Shown here: positions 45,737 to 58,600 of the stretch, piece after piece
Layout: each line of letters starts with the position of its first letter
How positions within the stretch are numbered: the first letter of the stretch is position 1
Assembly (NCBI GenBank): GCA_011033025.1
Contig: WFMF01000508.1
Span: forward strand, 29,682 to 93,681
Reading direction: 5' to 3'
Length of the DNA stretch: 64,000 nt
Source: Beroe forskalii
Taxonomy: Eukaryota > Ctenophora > Nuda > Beroida > Beroidae
Program-made: the position numbers and the translations under genes
The notes under the pieces: generated by a model
What the model saw: only the letters and a program-made list of their open reading frames with translations
Database searches by the model: none
What the model was told of the DNA's origin: nothing

Positions 45737-46633
45737 ACTATCAAGCAGCCTGTGGTTGAGCTAATACGCCGTCGATAACAATGATTACTGTTTTCCGCTT
45801 TGGTAGTTTTGCGAGTTTGAATGATAGTGGCTTGTTGATTATTTCTGGTATTAGTTACTCTTACTTACACAGCCACAGAATTTAATTTTCATGGCACGGT
45901 GAGATCAAGTTATTATTTAGCGTAAACGGGGTTTAATTTTCAATTGGACATTCCAAATCATTCTACACTTTAAAAATCTTAAATGAGTAAATGATGTACT
46001 TTTTGCTAATTCGCTTTATTGATGATATGTGATAAACTAAATTCGTTTGACATTTAACCTAGTTCAATCTTCTGTTTCATTCGCATTATATCAACTAAGT
46101 TGTCAATTGAAATGAATGTTTTTAAATTTACATTAAATTTGTAGATATAATAAGATAATAGTACCCTACCGTAGCTTAATATGAGACACATTTGCTTTGC
46201 ATACAGTAGGTAAATTTAGACGAAACATCATGCAGGAAAATTAAACTCTGACTCACAAAAACAGTGATTTCTGCACATTTTAACTAATCAGAACTGATAT
46301 ACTGCAAGCAATAAGTTACTTTGTTTCTGCTATTTTTAGTTTTCTTCGTAAGTTCATAATATCATGAAACTCACATCGTCTTAGTTTTCGGTGTGTTTTG
46401 AAACCCCATCGTCTTATGGCGTGATTCCCATCGTCTCATGGCGTGATTTCCAGAACACTGCGGGCGTGATACCAGTTCCCATATCCTTATCTTACAATTT
46501 ATTTGAATTGTTATTAGATAACCTAATTATCATATCTGAGAGCTGATTTTAACCGACTGGGTTTCTTATTTCTATCTCGTATTATATCTCGTATTCTGAT
46601 CTCGATCCTGTATTATCTCCATGTAGAGCAGTT

Positions 46634-49600
46634 ATGGCGTCCAGTACCAGTTCCAACCTTATGAGTCAGACTAACGCTACCACTCCTCTTCAGCTCATTG
46701 ATACAGGTAAATTAATGTCATGGTAATGACTGGTATCCTGTTGTCGAGGTGTCGTGTTGTCAAAGGGTTGTGTTGTCACTTCGTCAAGGTTTCACGTTGT
46801 CATGGTAACGCATGGTTCCTTGTTGTTAATTTGTCATGTTGTCATGGCAACGGGTGGTGTCTTGTCAAGTTGTCATGGTAACACCTGGAATCGTTTTGTG
46901 ATGACACGATCTCTTGGTAACGATTTTTTCCCGGTGCCGTAAATACTGTTATGAAATATTGTTTAAGGATTTTGCAATTTGTTATCGTTAGCTGCACGGC
47001 AAATTCCATTCTTAATCTCTAATAGTAAACCCCGTCTCACATAGTATGACATAATGCATTTTATGCTTAACAACAAAATGCGGTTAATAAACAACAGTTT
47101 TGAGTTTTTACATGTAACTTTTGTTTTGCACCAAACACTCGTAACATTATTATTATTGTCGTAGTATATTATGTCTTCTTTGGAGAGTACTCTCAGTCAC
47201 GGGTCGTGTAGAGTATGTCACGTGACCATATGTTGCTTGACTCATGTCATATAATACGGCCTTGTCAAGTCACTCAAGTGGTCATTTAGCCCCATGTGAC
47301 ATGACTCATGCAATGTCATATGGTCATACATCAGTATAATCATTCTGCGGATTCGTTAATGATCCACCTGAATGGTTGTACATGTCATTAAATGACTGTT
47401 TGTGTAATAATTATAATATAGTTTGCTCCTTTGTTTGCCCGATTAACCCTGATTCGCGGTGTACAGTTAAGCGGAACGCCTAATCGATCTATTGGGCCTT
47501 ACTGTAATTTGTAACATAATTTTGATCACATGACTAACTCTAGTCCTTTTTTAAAGATTCCTCAGTACCCAACTCCTCTCAACCCTTTATATTTATATTC
47601 TCCCAGTAATGGATTGAAATTTCATAGGAATTAGTCATAAACTTCCTCTTCTGATTTTAATAACATTTGGAATCATATAATTTAAAGTAAACGACCAAAA
47701 ATCGCAATTTCTGTGCATTTTTTGATGAAAATCCGATGTTTCGTCCAATATCAGCATGGGAAAGTTCGAATAACTTGTAAATAGTGAAATTGCTTACATT
47801 GCAATTATCTCACTATAATGATACCGCATAGCATTGAGAATGAATAAATTACTTTGCTTTGTGTTACTGTGTATTAAAGTGCACTTTACTATACATAGCA
47901 TTCGGTTACGTTTCTTGAGTTAAACCTTTTAAAATAATTACTCTGTTTACAGCTAAAGGGTTTACTATAAATAGTAACATTTCACTTGTGTTTATCTATA
48001 AAATACATGGACACGCGCCAATTGGGTCCATTTTGGGATTCTTCCTGAGAGTGCAGCCCGAGGGATGAATCTGGTTTAAACTCGCAGCCCGAAGGGCGAG
48101 GGTCTAAACCAATATGGACCCGATCAGGCAAAGTATCGAAGTATTATATACACCGATAAAAACGTCATAGGCCGAGGGTTCTATGAATCATGTAATATCA
48201 TTCATTCTCCGGAAATCGTTAAATTGTTTTCTTGTAAAGATCAGCGGCTCATTCGAGTTTTAACTTGCTAAGATCGTGCCCGAATGGGAGTTGATACAAT
48301 GATAGCGATTGTTCAAAGACATGGTCATCCATTCCGAAACAGGAAACAGACTTTGGGTAAAATTTGCAGTCAACTTTTAACTTAAATCGGTTTATTGACA
48401 TAAGTTCCGTTACGGAATGGAGACCCTTATAACTTATTTCAAGGTATTTGCTCATCACATTTGCTGTCGGTCTCACTTCTATGCTCTGAATAAGAATAAA
48501 TACGACTTTAAATCATCCTATACACGACTTATCAGCCCGTACTAAACTCCTGGCAGTTGTCATGAAACAGAGTCCACCTCCTCTGTTCTAATGCTGTATA
48601 ATGGGTATGTTTACTGTGGAAATTATGTTATCCATCGACTCTAAATACCCTTGTACATGGAATGCTGAGTAATGATTGCTGAGATATATATTAAATACGA
48701 TTCCTATCTTATGAGGTTGACTCTGTTATTCATCACTTGATTTGAACTGTATATTTGACATCGCTCTTTCTTGTGTTGTTATATTAGGTTGTGACGTTGA
48801 GTGTGATTGTCAAATCTGGGCATATTATGACATTTCTATCACGTTATGAACTCATGAATATTAAGGAAATACAATGACATGCTAAGCATATTATGATCAA
48901 TCATCATAATATTGTGATCTTTGCTGACCTTTATAATAAACAAAAGACCTAAATGGAGCACTTGGCAATCCCAAAACGTTTAACATGGTTCACTTTGTTT
49001 ACTGTGAATCATACCACTAAACATATTGTATTGTTGTACGCAGGGTATATTGTGTTTGCTTGTTTGGTTGTGTATACACCGCCCTGTGTTATGCCCTGTG
49101 TTATGCACATGTATAGAGTCTTTAATTATCATTTACTGTACACTACTCAACATCTGTTTGCCTATTTCCTTAAACGGGGGACGTATCCAACCAGTCCTTC
49201 TCTGGCTCTCTGCCCAACTCCCCCGGGAGAAAGTCTCCTCGACACACAAAATGGGGGCTGTGGAATGTGGATGGGAAGGAATCCTCGTACCTTTGGAGTG
49301 TATTGCCCTACATGTAATGAGTACATGTATAGTCGTTATAATATTAGTATTTACTGTACTCAACATCTGTTATAAAGTCAGATGTCCGCGTCAGTTAGTC
49401 ACCACTTGTCTGCGTTAGCTTAGTCGGTAATTCTTCTGGAAAGTCAACACTGGCCCACCATTTGTAATATTCGTATTTATATCATGCGTTATTGCATGCG
49501 TGAGTTCAGAGTAGTGAAATTAAGTCAGTCTTTAGCAGACATGCCAGTACTTTACGATATTATCATGTTTGTCATATATACCCATAATACACCTTTATAT

Positions 49601-52600
49601 TTAGTCCATCTGATAAGACTTTGGATTTAGCAGAACGTAACTTGAAGTTCCTCTTTTACCTGTTGTAATGTTCCTTCCTAGAATTTTAGCGCCAGGTGAT
49701 AAGGAGATAAGGTTACCCTTATTAATGTCTGGATTAGGTCATGATAACAGAATTATTAGATTTAAAATCATTGTGTGTGTCCTATAATGCACTCAGAATA
49801 ACTTTTTCCGTTATTTCGTCATAATATTATTCAAACGTGTTCGAAGTCTTGTGTGGATTGGGTAGTTTGCTAACGAAAAATTGAGTCCTATAATAGATTT
49901 CGCTTTAATTTTACCTCACTTCGACTCTTCCCTCCAAAGTCAAAGTCTTTATAGCGATCTACTCATTCCCTTACCCACCCTGCATTCGCTAGCCTCTCAG
50001 CCGCAAACTAAATACACAGGTTTTTGTTTCTGTTTTAGTTTTAGTTATTTGTATTTTCCTAGTGCATTGATACCTCTTATTCTCTCCCCTCTAACCCCTC
50101 TCTAACCCACCTCTAACCCCACTCTCTAACCCCCTCTCTAACCCCCTCTCACTACCCCCCCCTCTAGCCCCACTATAACCCCCCTCTAACCCCCTCTAAC
50201 CCTCTCTAACCCCTCCAATTCTCCAGTGCAAGTGTTGTCTAGTGCGGTGCTATCAATCCTTCACAACGTGTTACTCCTTCTCTTTACTCTTCTGCACTGG
50301 GTGGCTGGTTACTAACCCTCTACTCTCACTACCCCCTCTAACCCCTTCTAACCCCCTCTCTAACCCCCCTTAACCCCCACTCTAACCCCCTCTAACCCCT
50401 CCCATTCTCCAGTGCAAGTGTTGTCTAGTGCGGTGCTCTCAATCCTTCACAACGTGTTACTCCTTCTCTTTACTCTTCTGCACTGGGTGGCTGGGTACCT
50501 GCTGCTAGTTGTTCGGTGTGTCTTCTGGTGCGTCCCTTCACTCGTCAAGGTCAGTTTCCTAGTGATATATGCCTCTACGATATTATCTTAATTGGATGAA
50601 CATATGTGTCTCAAATTTTTAATTTGTTAAATTGTCCTTTTGTCTTTTTTGACTTTTCTTATTTGTTATCTACTGAGATCTGTGAGGCCTGAGCACCACC
50701 TGCCATCCGGCTAATGGCTTAATTTTTCAAGAACCTTCGAGAAGTTCTATTTCTAATGAAACCTCCAACTTAATAAGATTAAATTTCATTAAGTCCGCCG
50801 AACATTGAAATTCAATCTATTCGCTCAATGTTCCGTCACAGTTGCTTTTGAATTTTAATTCAAAGTCACGCATTTTCAGAAAACGTGCAAACTTTTTAAT
50901 TGCATTAAACCAGCCTCCCATTTTTGCTCGCAATCCGGTTTGAATTCCGGTTTCATATTACACATTTACACAACTCTTTCACTACATTTCATACATTAAA
51001 CCCACTGAACCTTAGATTTTTAAACACTACACTCACTATCTACCAACTATGACATATTGGGAGTGACAACTCATCACTCACCACACTGAATTTAACACTA
51101 TACAATAATCGATGTACATTTTATACAATCTATACATGAACCCTTCTTCCATCAGCTTGTACAATCCATAAATTCTATTAGAAGGCGGCTGGTTAACCGA
51201 ACCGAAACCAAAATACCGTTTAATCGGTCGTTTCCAGCCAACCGAAACCGAAACCGGATTTATTGAGAAATGTAAACGGTTGTTTGCTTCATTCTATACA
51301 TTCCCTCCCCCCCCCTCAGCTAGTAAAAGCTGTAAATTGTAAACTCTCCTCCCTTTTCTCAGCTAGTGCAAGTGGTGCTCCTGAACCTGCTCTCCCTGAC
51401 GAGTTACACTGATGACGTCATCCTCTCCCTCTCAGACTCCCTCTATTACGTCATAGATTACTCGCTGGATGTACTGGAGTGTTTGGCGGTGCAGTTACAC
51501 GCTGTCCTGCCCTACTTCGCTTCCCTACCGTTACAGGTACTGAGTTTGTGTGTATAGTGTGTATACTTTGTACAATTTGTATAGTATACACTATACATTG
51601 TGTATACTGTACATTCTGTATACGGCGTATAGTTTGGCGGTGCAGTTACACGCTGTCCTGCCCTACTTCGCTTCCCTACCGTTACAGGTACTAAGTTTGT
51701 GTATTCTGTGTGTATTCTTTGGACAATTTGTGGATATTTTGTATATATTTCGTACATCGATTAGCGTGAATTTTTGTACCTTTACTTGTAGTTGTATAAT
51801 TCCTTAAATTGTGTGTATTGTATTCTGTGTGATACTGTAAATCGTGTCCGATCTACAACGATCACCATTTCTGTACATTGCACAAAAATTTTCTGTGGAA
51901 GAAAGTCTACATTCCAAGATGTCCCCTGTGTGTAGCTTTGTTTCTTATTGTTACATTGTCCTCATGTCTGTTGTTTGGACTTAAAACAAAGGACCAATTA
52001 TACCCCACTGAGAGGTGCCATCTACCTAGATCTTATTACTTGTGTGTATAAGGGTGTAATGAATGTATATTACATCAAGAGGCGTATAATAATGATAGGA
52101 GTAAGGGGAGTGTAATGAATGTACAATCCGGGACAATGTTACCTACTACCAGGAAATTGTGTAATACGATCGTTTCACTTTTGGTAAGCATTCATTGAGA
52201 ATCATCCAGGAAATGTATTTATACCTACATACCACCATAGTATGGAAATGCCAAGATATAATCAGCAATCATCCATGTCTCAGTAGTAATGTCTTGTATT
52301 TCATTACTAATTGCTACTGTTATTATCTCATTACGAACGATCACATCCAAATCATGGGATGAAGGTCGAAGAAAATTGTGTTATCGTGACAATGGCTTCA
52401 TGTTTCCATGTTGGTTCATTGACCGAAATGGACAATTGACCTAAACAACAGTTTAAACATTTAGGCCAAATGTCCAGAAAGGCCAATGGCCTAGAATGTC
52501 CATGTTTTATGGTAGAACAATGGACCAGGAATATACAGGTGCCCATTCGAGGAAATATCACGTACACAAGAAAATATCACATACTACATTAGAAGTAACT

Positions 52601-55600
52601 CCTGCCACATGGCGCATTGAACAGAAAACCTGGCAGCCAGCCAAGAGTATTTCCATCTTTAACATCCTGATTCTAATCGAATTCATCTCAAATGCGATAA
52701 TGTACACGCTGATAATGTTAAAAGTCGATGCAAATAAATGCTGCAAGTACGTGTAATTTAGTTTTCTGTACTCCATTTTGTTATTTCGCAACACAATCTG
52801 CAGTTTGCTCGATCGAATTTTAATGACAAGGCCCATGTTGAGTACTAAATATAGTTTCAAGGTTCCATTCTGCTCTTTTTGCTCTGCAGTATGTGGTTCT
52901 TTGCCATTATCCCTGTTTCTTATGGTTATCGTGTTCATTGTTAACTCAGGTAATTACCCTCAAAAGGTTGTGTGTTAGTACAAGGAACTTTTTGAAATAC
53001 GCTTTTGAGTATATTTTCTAGAATGATATTAGTAGAAACAACCATTGGGTGCTTTTCTCATTTCAGTACATTTCACAACATCCCATTCCCCCTCCATTCC
53101 ACCATTGGGTACATTTCAGTACATTTCAGTACATTTCACCACTTTTCCAAACTCAGGTGTTGCACATCCTGCTAGATTGGAGTAAGACAGTTGGTATGCT
53201 GTTCTCTTACCTCATTCCTTCCACCTTCTACACATCCCAGACAATTGTCTACCTCAACGATCTGACCTTCGCTCTTACAGACCTCCACAGTGTATCCTGG
53301 GTAAGTTATGATAGCTGCTGTTTTAACCAAATAGCATTACTTTCTAGTATTCAATCTGGTTTGTTAAGCGTCATTTTTCTAGCAATTTCTGGTTTTAGAC
53401 TAAAGCCCGGTCATGAATCCGGTCATGAATCCTGCTTACACCAGCTGGATGTTTTCAAATTTTAACATATTTCCGGTTTTTAACAAAGTGTCATATATAC
53501 CTATTAAATTTCAGTTGATCCTAAAGTCTCTGTTGGAACAGAGCAGTAACTTCGTTTTTAACACGCTGATCAGTCTCATAACATCCGCAAAGTACATCGC
53601 TTACTTCACCATCCGTGTACTGCAGATATCCTGTTGCCAGGTCAGTTTAATGATGTACTGGTGTAATTAGGGGTATGGGTAGTTATCAAAACTGTTCATT
53701 GAAAGATGAACTAACCAAGATACAATTCCCTTCACAGGATTTATTTTGCAGTTTGCTCCATGCTACAAAGTTCAATGCAACCCCGCGGCATTATCCGTTT
53801 CAAATCATAAGGCGATTGCAAATGATAAAATGGGTGCTTTAGAACATCAAACGAAGCCAATGATCCCTCCATTCGACATATCTTTGGCTCCACGTTCCAA
53901 ACCGGAAATTTTCTCAATTTCGACCAAAATAAATCTTCATTAGTTGTAGCGCGCGGTTACGTTTTGGTATCGTATGTGTATTGTTTGCGCGGCTCTCAGC
54001 GCGCGCGCGACCGATTCTGTGCGCGGCGTAGGACACGTTGAAGCCATTTGGGAATGGGCTTCGACACAACCAATTTCATCTGACCCTGCTGGCCCGGGAA
54101 ATTTTGAGGGGATCGCGTGCGGCCATGAATTGATAAAGGAGAGAGCGGTGAAGCGAATTTAGTCTCATGCTGAGTTGAATCGTTGATTGTCGACCTACTT
54201 TTGCGATCAAAAAAAAGTGTTGTGAAACCTGGCAATTGACAGTGACAAAGTATACAATCAAAATACAATCCATTTTTATTCAATGCAAGTTTTAATCTTT
54301 AATCCTGAAGAATAAAACCTAGAAACAAACCTAATTGTTGATTTTCAAATCAATTTAAAACCTAAAATCAGTGATATTCAGCAAAAATAATCATTACGAA
54401 ATCGATCAAACCAAGCTGGTTCGAACGATTCAGCGTTCTTTTATTCATTAAATCGAAACATTATTGAACAGCCAATGTCTACATTTTCTACATTAAGTTA
54501 AAAAAAATGGTTCAAAATCAATGAAAAACTAGTTAGATTCCTATTTTGATCTCAGAGGAACCAATCCGATATAATCTAATTTTCAACTACCCCTCACCCT
54601 TCTTGAGCAATAACCTTCCTCTGCCCATTTTAAGAGTTTGTGGTAAACAACCATATGGTTTGATTTTAAATCACCCAATTTCTTCCCCGTATTTTGTGGC
54701 GCTAATCCCGAATGGTAAAATTTTAAAGCTCGGATTGTTTCCTCGGATCTGTTAAGCGAAAATAAATTAATATTTGAATTTAAAAGATGGAAAATAATAC
54801 ATATCAATTGTTCACGGGTCATAATGGTAATATCTTCTAAACAAAAAAAACGGGAATTTTATTAAAAGCTAAAATTTAACGCTATAGAAGTCAATATATG
54901 ACACGAAACACTGCCTAGTGTAACTGGGAAAGTGTATCTCTCAATAGCACACTGATAGCATGAGGGCTGTGAGGGTTATTCCTGCTGCAGGAACTTTAAA
55001 CCTCAGCAACTCGTCAACCCTGAAACGAGGAATTAAATGAGAATTCGTGAATCGTGTCAATTTGTTTGTCAATTTGTCAATTTGTGTTGGCAACAAAGAA
55101 GTTGGCAATTTTTCAAAATAACAAATAATTTCATGTTCTCTTATAGCACCGAATTTCAAAAGTCTTTCCTTTTACTTTCGAGGAGTCTCACCATTTGCTA
55201 GCTGCAGTAGAAGCCACGCAGTGCATAATAAAGAACCCAAACTCCATCCTCATGAGTTCATCTTTGTCCTTTTCCTCCAACGGAAGGGCGTTTATCGCTG
55301 TTTTCTTCAAGTCACATAGCTTTTCCGGTGGAGATTCCGCCCATTGGAAACTAAAAATAACATTTTAAAACGTTAAAAAACTGAAGTTCTAAACGTAGAA
55401 GTGAAGAAAGGACACTTAATTAAAGCAATATAATAATAGTCAGATTAGAAAATGGCTGGGAAAGTTTGCACTTTAACATGGAATATGGCCCAACATAAAT
55501 TCTATCCCAAACTAACTCAAAACAAAACTCTCAAAAGAGCAACACGAAATACGAGCATACTCTACTACACTGATAACAGATTATACTACATATGTAAGTT

Positions 55601-58600
55601 GTAATTACTTTGTTGCACACACTGCTCACAGCCCTATACTTTACTCTGATGTTGCAACTCCCAGTATAATGGTGTAATGAATCGTATGAATCCTATTGTT
55701 ATGGGTTATGAGAAGTGGGATGGTCTTACTATTGTCTTAGGAACAAAGCTTGCGTTGGTATAATATGGATCAAAGATGTACATACTGCATGATACAGTAC
55801 AGCGAGAATATATACTATTTATTTGAATATAATGATTGCAGACTTAAGTCTGAGACTTTGAACTTTTGATTCCCTTTTCATACTCATTGAACCCGATTTG
55901 AGCATCAATTTTATAAATTCTTGAATACATTGCACTACGAACAAATCAAACGCAAACGATTCTGCCTCAACCGTGCAGTGTACCGACAAGCTTATTAATC
56001 TATTTCTCAGATAATTAGACAAATGATACACAATCCTGCCTGCTGTACAAGTGCACTGATAATTACTATTGCTATTACTATTACGACGAATGTGATTATT
56101 GATTATATAGCCAAGATTTAGATACCCTACTCTGTACTCAAGAGGTTGAAGTTTAAACGAAATAACTGATACGAGAGTACTCTGTACTCACGATTTAGAT
56201 AGCATGCTCTGTTATACTTGCATCGCAAATCGCAAACCCACTCACAAATCTACTGGAAGAAAAGTCTACTCCTGTACAAATCTATTTTAGGCATCCAGTA
56301 GAGTACCTTAGTACATGAAATTAAGTAAGCAGAAAATTAAGCACTCCAGCCGCCAAAAATGCTTAATTTGATGTAACGTAGTAATGTGCTTTCTTAATTA
56401 AATGGTCCGACATTAAATGCGTTCTAAATTTATTGTAATCTATAAAACACAGTACAAAGTTGCAGCGAATAGACCATGTCATGTCTTGGGGGTTTAAAGT
56501 AAATTTATATCTAAAATATAGGTATAAATATGCAAATTAAAATCATGCATGCAAGAGTAACAAAAATTCTAAGTTAATTTTTACATATAGGTCAGAATCA
56601 AATCAAAACGTGCACCGTGCATATTTAACCATGTCATGAGATAATCAGACATATAAATATGATGTAAAGAGATACACCAGTAATCGATTTAGGATAGTAT
56701 GATTAATAATCAATGGGTGGAAGGAGCTGGTATTTTCAGAGATTTAGGAGTGTAGGAATCCATCAGTAGACCAGCTACTAGACCTGTTCTCAAACATTCA
56801 AATTTGATTAAGAATTTAAAAGCGTTGTAAAACATTAAAACTTTACAACACTACTTTAAGGTATTTTATTCAATCAAATTTGAGACCTAAAAATGTCATT
56901 AAAGGAAGATTAAAGTCAAAAGAAATAAATAAATTAGTTGTAATCAAACTCTTATTCAACGACCCGATCAATGGATCATAATATTTACTTTTGTTATTTC
57001 ACATAAATGAAAATGGTATCATTCTTACTGCCTAAATTTAGCTCGAATCAATTATTCAATCAGGTGAGGTGCAGGAAATTAAGAAAGCATTAAATTAAGT
57101 AGCATAAAATTAAGCACTGGGGTCACAAAAAATGCTTAATTTGGTGCTGCGCAATATTGTGCCTTCTTAATTTTCGGAGTTCTTAATTTCCTGTACTAAG
57201 GTAGTAGCTCTTATAGGAACTAAGGAACAACATATTTTTGTGTACATTCTCTCCCTCTACTGTACATAATTTGTAACATGTACTGCTTCTCTCCTAACAG
57301 TAAAACTATGCGCATTCCTGATTTAATTCGGATTAGAAGTCTAAAAAGTACAGTAAGATGATTCAAATATTTGGAACATTAACAGCGACAATTTTTTGTC
57401 GCAAAGGTTTAAATCATAATTTAAAGGAACAACGGTTCAAAAAATCGTTCAAGAATTCACTTAAAAACCGTACACAAATAACAAAAAACCAACATAAAAT
57501 TTTGACCTCTCTACGGTTCAAAAATAGCGTACAAATCAAGAATTCGCCTGAAAACCGTACACAACTAAAAACCAACAAACATGTTCAACTCTCTAAACAC
57601 TGTTGCCAAGGAGAGGGCATATACCAAACGTTACCTGGACTCTGTGTGTTTATAAATACATGGCTTTCTAATAGCTCATTGTATGTGTATTAGATCGTTG
57701 AGTAGACAGGAACTGCTTGTAAAATAAGGGGGAAGTAGGGTGTGCAGCTGTATTTATACGGGTATTTCAGTGACGGGATTCAGGACTCTGCGTGCAAGAA
57801 TCCTCGTTAATTAACGCGCGTTAATTACGGGAGAGCATTGTATGCTGCCCTAATTGGCATCCGAATTAGGGAAAATAATCATTAATTTGTGGCAGAATTA
57901 GCAAAACGTTGGTTAACAAAGAAAAGAAATGTAGAAACTTTTACCAGCCACAGAAAATATTGAACAGGCTGCAGCAAACAAAAGACTGCAATATATACAC
58001 ACAGCTCACTGTCCAGCTATTTTGGGTATATTGTTGTTACACGTGTAAAACAGCTGGTTTCAGCCAAGAAAACACGCCAATTATTCAAGGGAAACCTGCC
58101 AATATATTGGTGCAAACAATCAACTTATAATGTGTAACGAGCCCTGTGTGCAAGCGATAGGAATGTACTGATTCCACAGAGGAAATAATTCAATTTGTCT
58201 GAAAATTGTATTACTACTCGCTGCATTTGATGTTGTTGAGTGTGTTAAAGAGCACACACACTCGTAGAATAACCTGGTACTTCAACTGCCGGTCCACAAC
58301 ATGTTATTGTAAGACAATAGACACCCAGGGCTCGGCTGCCCCATGTGTAACTTGATCCATCATAACGGTTTATTGAATAATGTTGAATAATGTGAGGCTA
58401 AAGAGTTTGAGACTTCCTGAAAGCGAAACTGATGGGAAAGTACATGCTTCGAAGTTTGAGATAAGAGAAAAACACAGATTTAGAACCAGAAAACACAGAT
58501 TGGAAAACACGGATGAGTTTTCGTTTGTGAAAAAAACAATCGAACATGTTCAACGTAAAATAAACATCATAGAGTAACGTTATTGAGCAATTACTGCGAT

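Noticed and set aside
49026..49418. Cys-rich ORFs of 130-140 codons in RNF26 intron 1
   Set aside because: Two overlapping frames on the same strand plus a minus-strand frame are all open; no recognisable domain and no splice link to RNF26.
50085..50405. Telomere-like ctaacccc repeats
   Set aside because: Degenerate, intronic and tied to the exon 2 duplication; no long uniform telomeric array.
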